Source: Aptenodytes patagonicus
Lineage: Eukaryota; Chordata; Aves; Sphenisciformes; Spheniscidae
Length of the DNA: 64,000 bases
Reading direction: 5' to 3'
Assembly (NCBI RefSeq): GCF_965638725.1
Contig: NC_134962.1
Location: forward strand, 4,099,501 to 4,163,500
Each line of letters starts with the position of its first letter. Positions within the stretch are counted from its first letter, which is position 1. A program made the translations under genes and the position numbers. Under the pieces are notes generated by a model that was not told the origin of the DNA, did no database searches, and worked only from the letters and a program-made list of their open reading frames with translations. This document shows, piece by piece, positions 1 through 12,100 of the stretch.

Positions 1-141
1 TGCATTAGCTGACGTGTCTGATGAGGAGGTGCTTACTGTGGACAGCCTTGATCACTGGTGGGCACAAAAACTGCTGTAGGCTCCCAGTGGCAGAGACTGT
101 CATGTAACCAGCCATCTCTCTCTCTCTCTCATGTGCGGCAG

Positions 142-3100
142 CACAAAGTGTACCTCATACCTGCTGCACAGTTCACCGTGGAGTTCATTGAGCCAAAGGT
201 GCATTGCATCAGTGTCCACGGCACGTTCTCATCCAACAGGTAAGGGTCTCAGGTCCCTCAGGGTTTTAGCATGAATGTGGCTGTTTCCAAAAGCAATTGC
301 TTACCCCACTTCCCTCAAGTTTGGAGCCTTTTCAGTTCTTGACCCAGGAAAAAGAAATCTGTGGCTGAGGCGAAGCGCCTTGCCCGTGTCCACTGAGCAG
401 GCAGCAATGAAGTAAGGACTGGAAGTCAGGCTGCTGGTCCTTTACCTGAACACCACACTGCCTCCTGTGGCAGACACTCAAGTGTCATCCTGAATAGCCT
501 TTCCTGCACTTGCTCACGTACAGCAAGAGAAACTCACTGTACCTGAATTCTTGACACTGCTTTGAATCAATATTTGCACAGAAATTAGCCTGTGCAAGGT
601 TCCTGTTCTTCCTGCTGAGCCTCAGGGGTCCTGGTAGAAAGCTCTCCCTCGGCAGGCGTGCTTCATAATCTGCCAGGTGTTACAGGGCCTGCTTCTGCTG
701 CCACGACCCCCATAGCCTCTCTCTTTCCTTGTCGGAGATCTTTACATCCTGTTTTCTCCTTGTCTTGCAGCAGCTCCTGTGTTCCCTCAAGGTTCCTGAA
801 GCTTTCTCAGCTGATCATTTTGGAGGGGGGCCAGGCTCTGCCCATCGCTCCTGATGTCCCCCTGGCTCAGGCGGTCCACATGGCTCCAGCCGGGGTCCCA
901 GTGGAGCCTGCACCTCGGCCTCCTACAGCGGTGGACCCCACCACAGAGCTCATCCTCCTGCAACCACCACAGGTAGTGGCATGGGTATGGGTTGGGCTGG
1001 TTTGCTGGTGCTGTGACACCAGACACCTGGGGCACAGAGAAGTCTTCCTTCTCTATTCAGTAGCTTTAGCAATTAGCAATTTAGCAATTAGCATTTTCAG
1101 AATTTAATCAGGACTTTAAACTTGTCACTGAACCTGTAATTCCTGTGGACTGTCTTGTCTTAGCTCCATCCCACCCTGCTTGGTTCTCTGGGCTCCCAGG
1201 AAAAGCTTTGCAGGTAGCATCATTAGAGGGGGGAGTGTGGAGACGAGGGGGATTGATTTACCAAAAGTCTCAAGACCTGACAGCTGTGCACTAAGAGCAC
1301 AAATTTGTGCAACAATAAAAAAATATCCCAGCTGTGAGTGCAGCCGTAAGATGTGGGTTTTTGTCTCTTTGTTCTCCTGTTTTGGGCCAGGCTGCTGTTG
1401 TGTTTAACAGCCGGATCCAGACCCTGGGACGCTATGCTTTCATCCTACACTACTACCAGCCCAACCATCCCACCTTCCCTGTGGAAGTGTTAATCAATGG
1501 CGGGCGTATCTGGCAAGGTGAGAAGAGCAGGGGACCTGGGGGAAGCTGCTGGTAGGCAGAAGCCCTGGAAAGTTTTTCCTGCCAGAGGGTAACTGCGGGT
1601 TCCCTGAGGAGTGCAAAGATGAAGTGAGACTGACTCATCTCTTCCAAACTGGGAGGGTGTGATGGGGGCTGCAAGGGAAATGTGGGACCAATATGTTTGT
1701 TGTCTTTTCAGGTCAGACCAATGCTACTTTCTGCCCACATGGCTATGGGTGCCGGAGCCTGGTAGTTTCCGAGGACCAAATTATCCTGGATGTTACTGAT
1801 AATGATCTGACTGTGGTTGTTCGAGTGCCAGAGGGCAAGCAGCTGTGGCTGGTGAGCCTCTCTCCAGGAAGCTCCCAGGGCAAGCTGGACCAGGCTCCAG
1901 CAGGGCCGGAGTTTGTCCTTGGGGATTTTTGTCACTGTGGACTACAGGAATGTTTCCCACCATCACTCAGGTTCTGAACTACCCTAGAAAGTTGCAATCT
2001 GCAACCTTAGTGGTGTAGAATTGAGGGCAGAATTCTCAGAGACAGGATCTGTATATGACAGTTATTTTTCACTGTGTGGTTTTGATACCAAAACAAGGCA
2101 GAAGTTGAAGCTGTTGCTTTGCACACATAGCTTGTGATAATCCAGAATAAGCCTTATTCCTGCCCCAGCAATATTTTGCACCTGCATAGCATTGTTTGTC
2201 CAGGCAGGTCTCATCATGGGAGCAGGTAGCCCTTATTATCCTCAGGTAGCAGGACTAGAAGATTGACCAAAATTTGGATAAATGGCTAAAAGACAGAATT
2301 GGAACCCAAGTGCCTTCATGTCTAGGAGTTTGAGATGACAGTGACTGCCTGCCTCTGTGCTGAAGCACAGCCAGTGCTGCCCTTTTGGGGTATCCTGCCT
2401 TTTTTTACTCCAGTGAACTCCAGAAGTGCCAGTTCCCACATGGAGCATTAGAGTAGATGGACCCTGATGGACAGACCCTAATAGAGAGATAGATGCTGGT
2501 CTTTCAAGTACTTGGGCACTTTGTGTGTTATGTTCTGTCCCAGCAAGGGATGAGCTGATGAGAAGTTGGTGCATTTGGGCTTCTGAGTGAGCTCATTTTG
2601 GACTGCATCTGTGTGGCTCAGCTAAGGAGCCTGGCTCACCCATCTTGTCCTTGCTTTGTAGGATTACATCCTTGTGGTGCCTGAAGACAGCTACAGCTCT
2701 CAGTACCTGCAGGAGGAACCCCTGGACAAGTCCTACGATTTCATCAGCAGCTGTGGCATCAACAGCTTCTACATCAAGTGAGACCCTTGGCTGTGGGTGG
2801 CTGCTCTGCTGTCCATGGTCTGCACACTCCTCAGGGAGCAAAAACCCCTTCCCTTCATGGGCCCTGTGTGTGGCAGGGGAGGGATCTGGTTAAGGCTTTC
2901 CTTATCTAATGACCAAACCTGTGAGTATTTGGGGGATCTCAGTGTCACAGGGCTGTCCCTCCCACTAATTCACTACCTGTTGCTGCAGGAGATCCTGCTG
3001 GATTTTGGAGTGGTGGGGAGGCTGTGGGAGTGTGCAGCCCAGTGATTCCTCCTGCCTTCCCCTGCAGCCCCAGCACATCATCGAGGTTCTGCCGCGACTC

Positions 3101-3145
3101 TGCCATCTCTCTCTCCCTCTTCTACAACAACGGGGCACAGCCCTG
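142..3145 (+). CDS. LAMA5: LAMA5: C-terminal part of the L4b (domain IV-1) region
   Basis: Exons 142-239, 771-972, 1391-1517, 1712-1851, 2662-2777 and the start of 3068-3279 encode about 250 residues before the first LE repeat. The residues are globular and Cys-poor (for example [20 protein letters not shown] and the [13 protein letters not shown] segment), as expected for the large domain IV insertion specific to alpha-3B/alpha-5 laminins. Junction phases are 2, 0, 1, 0, 2 in order. The first intron acceptor follows a CT run at 114-130. The domain begins upstream of the window. Assignment to this domain rests on its position before the LEb repeats and on similarity of wording to alpha-5 chains, so the domain name is a little less certain than the gene name. 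Confidence 0.88.
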
Positions 3146-6100
3146 CCGGTGCCACGAGGCAGGGGCACGGGGCAGCCAGTGTGAGCCCTTCGGCGGGCAG
3201 TGTCCCTGCAAGTCCAATGTCATCGGGCGAGAGTGCTCCCGCTGTGCCACCGGCTACTGGGGCTTCCCCAACTGCAGGCGTGAGTTGTCCCGTCTCCTGC
3301 TCTGCTTTCCCAGCACTTGCTGTTTTGCCTCTTACAGGGCTGAGGCTGATTTGAGAAATGGCTGCATTTTCCAGCCCTGTAATGGCTCCACTTGCATGAA
3401 AACAGCCCAGCTGCCCGCAGAGCAGTTGAGCTCTGCATCCATTGCCTCATGCTCTCCGTGGGCTGCCTGGGTCTTGCTCCCCCAAACACAGCCCCTTTTC
3501 TGCCCCTTCCAGCCTGCGACTGTGGGACACGTCTCTGCGATGAAGTGACAGGGCAGTGCATCTGCCCTCCACACACCCTGAAGCCGGAGTGCATCGTCTG
3601 CGAGCCCCAGACCTTCGGCTGCCATCCCCTCATCGGCTGTGAGGACTGCAATTGCTCTCGGCCCGGCGTGCAGGAGCTGACAGAGCCGGGCTGCGACGTG
3701 GACAGCGGGCAGTGCAGGTGAGGGAGCCCTGTCCCAGCGCAGGGCACGTCTGGCAGCATCCCTGGTCCCTGCTGGAGTGATTCTCTGGAGTGGTCTCTGC
3801 GGCAGGTTGCAGAGAGGAAATGTGCAGGACAGGGAAATCCTCATCAGCACTGTGTCCCTGCCGGTGCGGGTGAAGCTCTGAAAGCCCGGCTGCTCCCTGC
3901 ACAGCAGCACAAGGCGGAGGTTTCTAATGCTGCGGCTCTTGCGTCCCATCCAGGTGCAAGCCCAATATCATAGGGCGACAGTGTGACCTCTGTGCCCCTG
4001 GCTTCTACCACTACCCCAACTGCTGGCGGTGTGACTGCCACCAGGCTGGCACTGAAGCAAGCGTGTGCGACCCAGTCACGGGGCAGTGTCACTGCAAGGT
4101 CAGTCCTTTGATGCCTTCACGTGGTGTGTTTCTGCTCGGCTCAACTCTCCTGCTCTGGCAATACAGCTGGTTCAGCCTGGGGAGGCTGTGGGTGTCTGGT
4201 GTGGTGGGAGGGAGCAGAGCTTGAGAAGGAGAATGCCTGTGTGCTGAGCTGCAGCCAGCCCACCCTATGTGGTCGTGGGTTCAGAGCACCCTGAAAGACT
4301 CCTTCTCCCCATCTTTCCTGGCCATGAAGGCCTACTTCGGGCTGTCACTGCGGAGACAGGCAGTCTGAGTCCAGCCCCATGTCAGAGCCCATTGCAGGTA
4401 AAGCCCTGTTGACTCCTCCTGCTTCTGTGTGACGACAGCAGAGTAACCTAAACTGCTGCTGAGCTACCTGCTCCAGCCCCTTTGCAGGGCTCACAAGTGC
4501 TTTCTCCAGGTGAATTTAATGTTTGATGGTGGTGTGCAAGCAAACATGTTCGGGGACCGCTTAATCGTCTTTCAGCATCACATCGTTGTGCTTTGATCAC
4601 TCGTAGGGCTGTCTCTGTCCTCCGCTAAGGTCTAGTGAGGAGCTGCTGACGCTGTTGAGCTTTGCTTGTCTTCCAGGAGAATGTGGAGGGCCCGAGGTGT
4701 GACCAGTGCCGCCTGGGGACATTTTCTTTGGATGCCGGCAACCCCAAGGGCTGCACCAAGTGTTTCTGTTTTGGTGCCACTGATCGCTGCCGCAGTGCTG
4801 AGAAGCACCGAGCTGAGGTGAGAGGGCCCGGGGGCCACCAGAGCCTGCAGTTCAGTTGTGTTCCCGTCTGCCTGGCTCCCTGCTGCCCGCGGGTCTCTGT
4901 CCTGCGTTAATCCTACCCCTCTGGAAGATACACTGTGAGGAGGGTTATCTTTGTCTCCCTGTGCCCATCTCCCGCTTTCAGCCCCTTTTCTTAGTCTCTA
5001 GGGTCTCATAGGGTAGAAAATCATGGCGTGGGGGGACTGTGCCAGGCAGGAGGCAGGGGTGGTGCTCAGCTTTCTAGTGGCTTTATCAGGATGCATGTGA
5101 GATTGTGAGCCTGTTATCATCATTTCTGCTGCTCTGGGACTTGCTCTTCTGAAGCATCAGCACCCGAATACATTCTGTAGCTCCGCCAGAAGATCTACGG
5201 TTGCTCTTCCCCCACAGTTCGTCGACATGAATGGGTGGCTCTTGCTGAGCAGTGACCGCCAGGAGGTACCGACGACTCTGAGCCTGCAGGAGCAGCTCCT
5301 CCGTGCTGATCTCAAGAACCTCCCAGATGCCTACCAGGAGCTCTACTGGGTTGCACCCAGCTCCTACCTCGGGGACCGGGTAAGAGCCAGTGGCAGCTGG
5401 ACCAGCAGTCATGCACATCCCTGACCCCACCAACAGGTGTGCCAGCAGCATGCCCGCTGACATGCAGGCATTGCTCACACTCTGGTTGAACATGGACAGC
5501 TCTGACCCAGCTCAGTGGTGTGGACTCGCAGCAACACATGCAATTTGGCTCTCCCTTAGGTTTCCTCCTACGGTGGGCACCTGCGCTACGAGCTTCACTC
5601 TGACCCACGGAGGGGTGACGTGTTCATTCCCATGGAGTCCCGCCCGGATGTGATCCTGAAGGTGCAACCCGAGAAATTCCTTGGTGCCCCCTGCTAATGC
5701 ATGAGCAGGATGAGGTGGTGACTGACACCTTCCTTGCTTTTCCCAGGGAAATCAGATGAGCATCATGTTTCTGGAAGGCACCTACCCTTCCCCAGGGGAG
5801 GTACATGAAGGCCAGCTGCAGCTGGTGGAGGTGAGTTTGCACACGCAAGTGTGTACCAAGTTAAATGCTCGGATGCTACTGAAGGGACAAGACTAGCATG
5901 TAGACAGAAGGGACAATTGCTTTGAGCTCAGTATTTTAGGTGCTGCCTATTGCAGCAGAACTGGCTGTGAAGATCCAGGGGCTTTTTTACCTGTGCAAAG
6001 GGGAGACATCTCAGCAGCAGGGAAGTGAAAGCTGGGCTGTGGATGTTCAGGTGCCTGTGCTTCCTGCCAGTAATGTCAGGTCTTCTCCCACTAGGGTAAG

Positions 6101-9100
6101 TTCAGGCACACAGAGACACACAACCCTGTGTCTAGAGAGGAGCTCATGATGGTGCTGGCAAACCTGGAACAGCTGCAGATCCGGGCGCTCTTCTCCCAGC
6201 TCTCTTCCTCCGTGTCCCTGCGCCGTGTGGTCCTGGAGATGGCAACAGATACAGCTACAGGCGTCCGCGCCAGCAACGTGGAGCTGTGCTTTTGCCCAGC
6301 TAACTACCAGGGGGACTCCTGCCAGGTAAGGGTGAAAGCAGACGTGCTGCTCCAGGCAGGGGGGGGAGTCAAACAGTCACATTTTGGGTCTCAGCCACCC
6401 CTTGTGCTTGGTGTGGGTGGCAGCCGCGGGGTTTGGACATTTGTGCAAAGCAGTGGTGCCAGAGTACCAGCTTCCAAGCCAACCCCTGAGGGCTTCAGTT
6501 GAAATTACAGCTCAGGTTGTGCCGGAGGAAGGAACCAACATCTCCCAGGCTCCCCCACACCAGCCCGCTCCTGGCTCCCCTCCCACCACAGCACAGTGCA
6601 CCTGGGAGAGGTGCATTAGCTGCATCTGCCCTCTTGGAAGAGGCATGATGGAGAAATCATTCAGGTGGTGCAGACCAAAATTAAGTGCATGCAGTACCTT
6701 GGAATAGGTCCTTCTCTCTGACAAGGAGCAGGAAGGAGCTGCACTGAAAAATCTTTGTTGTTGCTTTTAATCTCTTCTCCATCAGTATGACCCTGTGGGA
6801 ATTCTGTCATGGAAACTAAATTAGTCTCTTTGCTTTGCTTGAATGTATTGGGCTGTTTTTCAGATCTCCGTCTTTTTCTCTGTCCTCAGGAATGTGCTCC
6901 AGGTTACTACAGGGACACCAAGGGGCTCTTTCTGGGAAAATGCATCCCATGTCATTGCAACGGCCACTCAGATCAGTGCCTGCCGGGCTCTGGGATATGC
7001 CTTGTAAGTAAACAGTGAAGCAGCGTGATATTTTGGAGTTATAAGGTCTGTAGCATGTGATTAAAAAGCTCTTTCCATACTAACTGAGCTGGCAGGACTG
7101 TGCCTGAATTGGAGCATTAGCTGCATGTGCCATTTCAGGAGTGGTCCCGCTCAGGGTCAGCTTAGGGTGAAAGACAGTTCTGGGAAAGAGGAAGGACTGA
7201 AGCATCCAGATATCTGGTGGGGAATTCTTTGTGCAACCCATCATTTCTTGCTGTCAGTGCTGAGCCTGCAGCCTGCCTTTTCCTTGCAGAACTGCCAGCA
7301 CAACACGGAGGGAGACCACTGTGAGCGATGCAAGGATGGCTACGTGGGCAGCCACTCTGCCGAAGAACCCTTACAGTGTGTTGGATGTCCGTGCCCTCTT
7401 TCAGTTGCCTCCAACAAGTAAGCACCCTTGGGTGGGATTGTCTATTTGGCTTCACTGTGTAACCACTGGGAACTATACTGTGCCACATCGGGGCATTGGC
7501 TTGGCACTGGCGGGTGTCCCAATGCCAGCCTTGTCCATGGCCTCTTACCCAAGGCCCCAGCAGCCCACACCGAGTGATCAGCTCCCCCGGCACAATGTCA
7601 GAGGTAACTGCGTCTTCCTGTTCACCCCTTGTCATTTCAGTTTTGCTGTCGGTTGTGTCCACAAGGGCTCCAACACGCAGTGCCTCTGCAAGCCTGGCTA
7701 TGCTGGACCCAACTGTGAGCGGTAAGGATGATGGCACCCATGTTTCTGAGGCCGTGCACGCCCAATTCCTGTGCAGCCACTGCTGTGGCAGAAGTGAAGT
7801 TGTCCTAGTAGAGACTGCAAAGGAAACGGTTGGCTCTGCCTTGTGTGCTTTGCTCTGGCAGGATTTCTTTCAATCCTTTTCAGCCTGCAAACGCCCTGTT
7901 GCTGTCTCCACTGCTGATATATTGTGTTACTGTGGGTGTATTTCTTAGTTGTGTTTTGCCTTGACTTGCAGTCTGTATAAAGGCACCTTTCAGGGGTACC
8001 GTGAGGCAAAACACAAAGTGCTTTGAGATCCCTGAGGGTTGCAGCAGTTACAACTGTTGGATGCTTGCACTGTTATAATTGCACAAGACTGAAGCATGGT
8101 GCCAGCATGAGCTGTGGGGATCCCCCTCAATGCCTGGCTGTGTTTTAACTTGCCGTATTTCTCCAGGTGTGCCCCAGGATACTACGGCAATCCCTTGGTG
8201 ATTGGCAGCTCGTGCCAGCCCTGCGACTGCAGCGGGAACACGGATCCCAACATGCTGTTCAGCAGCTGTGACTCCCTGACAGGCGCCTGCACGGGGTGCA
8301 TGCACCACACGGCCGGTGCGCGGTGCGAGGTCTGCACCCCTGGCTACTACGGGGATGCAGTGGCAGCCAAGAACTGCACACGTGAGTGGGGCAGGCAGCA
8401 AGCACTGGGGGGGGGGGGAAGATGGACAGACCGACCGTGGACATGTTCAGCACCTTAGCCAGGCTGTGCATTGCCCGATGAGTCACGCGCTTGGTTGCAC
8501 ACATTGCAGGCATCCTCCAAAGGCAATAATAAGAAAAAACACAACTCCAAAAACCTGCCCTCCAGCATGACAACTCCATAACCTCCAATCCACCCCTCAA
8601 ATGCGAGCTGCCAAACCACACCCAGGCTGGAATGGTCTTGCCCTGAGCAACTACTGCAGCAGTGGTGCTGGCACTCCCTTGGGAGTGTGGGTTTGCACAG
8701 CCCACTCCCAGCACTGCTCATCTCCCTCTGAGGAACAGCAGCCAAATTGCAGTCACAAAAGGGAATCTGCCCTGGGCAGGTGTCATGGGAATAAGTTGTC
8801 GGCAGGAGCAAATCCAAGAGGAGGGAGGCTCTGTCTTTGCTCTGACTGTTACTGATAAGGGAGAAATAGGATTCCCTGTCAGGAATAAGGTTTGTGAGTG
8901 GCTGAGCAGCCTCCTTGGCATATAACTGGGTGTATTTTTCCCTGGCAGCGTGCAACTGTTCGCCTTGTGGGACAGAGTCGTGCCATCCACAAACCGGCCA
9001 GTGCTTCTGCAAGACTGGAGTGACGGGCCAGCACTGCGACCGCTGTGAGGTGAGGGCCGTCTGCATACTGGGATGGTGCCTGTCCTTGGCACAGGGACGA

Positions 9101-12100
9101 GGGGCAGCCCCGGTGTGTCATCCCCAGGCCTGTGAGCAGAGCGGCGCTGGAAGCTGCGCTGGCAGCCAGGTGGTTAAGACGGGATTTGCATGAGCTGCCT
9201 ATGCATGGTGAAAGCCTATTAAAGATCTGGCAGCAAGCAATGGAGGCAGTGTTCAGCTGCAGCCTGGGCAATAATGTGGTACCCTTTGGGAAACTGCAAT
9301 AAACCCCGTTTCCCTGCATGCACCCAGTGTGGGTGTTGCAGGGCAAGGGCAGGTTTGCAGGGCAGTGCTGCGGTCTGTCTGGACTCTTATTGCAGCTCCA
9401 CATCTTTGCCATGTTGATAGGAGTTTTGTGGTGGTCAAAACACTCCTAAAAAGCAAGACTGGGGTCCCACATTGCCTCGGCCTGCCCCAGGAGGGAGGCA
9501 CGCATGCCTTCTTGCTGAACAGGGCACCCACTGTTCTGCTTTTCCCTAGGATGGGTACTACGGCTTCGAGGGATGCTCCGGCTGCCAGAGGTGTGACTGC
9601 GACGTCGGTGCCGTGGGGAGCAGTTGCCATGCACAGACTGGCCAGTGCAGCTGCCTGCCTGGCGTCAGCGGCTCGCGCTGCCAGCAGTGTGCCCCGGGCT
9701 ACTGGGGCTTCAGCGAGAGCGGCTGTACAAGTGAGTCCTGCTTCCCGGGTGTTGGGTCCCGCACATGGAGGAGTGGGACAAAGCATTGGTGGCACGTGTG
9801 CTAATTGAATTGTTAAAGGTGGAAAACAACTGACTGCTATCTGAGTTCCTGTGCATGTTGCTAGGTTGCACAGGGAAACCCCCAGCAGTGGCATGTAGAT
9901 AAGCAGGGATGCAATTGCACAGCTGGAATAAAACCACCACTTCCCCTCCCTCCGGGGTGGCAACAGCACAAAATGATGCCGTGGGCGTTTCCCTGTTATT
10001 AAACTCGGCAGAGTGCGAGTGCAGAGGGGGCTCCTGCGACCCGCGCACTGGGGAGTGCACCTGCTCCAACGGGCTGACAGGGAAGCAGTGCGACGTCTGC
10101 ATGCACGAGTACGAGATCCCCGTGGCAAACGGTCCAGACAGCATGAGGTGTGAAGGTCTGTATCCTGCAGTCCTGGGGAAGGAGGTGAGGGAAGCCCCGG
10201 GAAAGGGCCCTGTGCTGACCGCTCCGTTCCCCTGGCAGTGTGCGACAGCTGTGTCCTGCTTTTGCTGGAGGATCTGCAGAGCATCGAGATGTCCTTCCCT
10301 TCCATTCGCAGCCAGCTGGTCAACCTCAACACCAGCTCCATCGCCTGGGCTCGCCTCCACGGTCTCAACAGCACTATGGCAACTGTCGCTGTACGTGGAA
10401 GGTTTAACATCACTTTCTGCCCATGTTTCCTGGCCCATTGGCCTGATTTCAGCTCTTTTATTCCAGAACCAGCTGCGTGAGTACCAGAGAGCCATGAACA
10501 AGGTCAGGCAAAGGGCTGATGAGCTGGAGGATGAGAACGTGGACCTCACACAGGACCTGAACGCGCTGCAGCACAAAGTAGGGTATTTCTCCATCTTCCT
10601 TTTCCAGAGCATGAGTCCCTCCTTTTACCTAAAATGAGGGCTTTGAAGGCTGTGAGGAGCCTAGTTCAGACAGGATCTCCTGCCCAGCTAGCACTAGGCC
10701 TGGGGGTCGGGGTCTTTTACTTAGATGCTCAAGCTAGATTACCTGCATTCCTCCCTTGGAGGGCTGTTAAACATCTTGTGATATTGATGGTTGTTTCTTG
10801 ATTTATTACTTGCTTGTGAGGCAGCTCCAACTTTAACCAGTAAAAATAAATTCAATAAAATGTCATTTATAGAAGAAGCGTACGAGGAAGGAACGTGAAC
10901 ATCCAGGTCCATCCTGGATGTATCTATGCTGTGGCAGGGAGCGCCTGGGCCCTGTCAGCAAATGAGTCAACCCTTTTTATTATAATAGTCCTTGGAGGCC
11001 TCAGTACAGCAACACCTTTTGCAAGATGCAATCTATATACAGTCTAAACAACACCAGTTGTGTCTTCAGAGAACTTATAAACTGAGCAAGATTTGATTTG
11101 GTTTATAAACTGCCTGCTCCTAATCTAAGGGAGAGGGAGAAGTCTCTATTTGATGATGTATGTCCCCGGGCAGCTGCATGGACAAACTGCCTCTGTGTAT
11201 ATGTACGTCTACGCTCTGAACAGCCAAACTGCAGCCTTCCGTCTCTTCTTGTGTCTGGGTCGGAACCCAGGTGGACCTGGCTCCAGGCTCTAGAGCTTTT
11301 CTTGTGTTAAAAGCGCAGGACAGTGCTGTCCTCTGTGGTCTTAGGACTGTTTCAGGATCCAGAGCCTGTTGTATTGGAGCTGCATTTATTGCTTGTGCTT
11401 CTCTGAAGGTGCTAAATAAGACCATCACTAAATGCATCGTAGGTGAGCAGCACAGGGCGGGCTGTTGGAGGAGACGTGGTTCAAGGACCTCAAACGCTGC
11501 ACATTCCCAAGCCTTACGTGCCTTTTGGGAACATCTTTCCTGCTGACAGATCACATAAAACATAATCTCATACTTCAGCTAAGCTAGTGTGTTTTGTTGT
11601 AGATGACAATGACTCACAGAGAAGCAAACCGGATTGAGCAGCACACGAGAGAGACTTACCAGAGGGGGGAGCAGCTCCTGCTAAATATCCAAAGCATTCA
11701 GAAAGGCGTTGCAGGTAGGTAAAGAAGGGTCTCTGCTTTGTGGTTTTTTTCTGCTGGGAATGCCACGTTCTTGCTTTCAAACAGCGCTGAGTACTACATC
11801 ACTTAGAAAGAACCATGGGGAAAACAAGGGGAAATACAAATGAAATGGAGATCCCTGCAGGATTCTGGCTGTTCAGGTAGATCAGGCTTATTGTGAATCC
11901 CAGCTGTTTGGCTAAACAGTCTTTGGAAAAAACACCTTAAACTTGCACAAACGTTATTAAAATGCATAAAACCAGGGCAATCTGCACTACTGCTTCAGGA
12001 GAGATTTAGCAAAACAGGGAGTGGCTGGATCTAGGAGAGGAGGTAAAGCCACAAAAAGATGCTTGGAATGTAGCATGCGTTACTGTAACGGCCAAGGAGA

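Noticed and set aside
1-141. Possible extra LAMA5 exon at the left edge
   Set aside because: The sequence before the acceptor at 141 has no donor or continuing frame that I could tie to the gene.
9253-10612. Long minus-strand frames (300-386 codons) opposite LAMA5 LE exons
   Set aside because: Antisense shadows of GC-rich Cys-dense exons; they run through LAMA5 introns and show no independent family.
10845-10865. Intronic AATAAA pair in LAMA5 as a true gene end
   Set aside because: The coding frame and exons continue on both sides with matching phases, and AT-rich introns often contain the hexamer.
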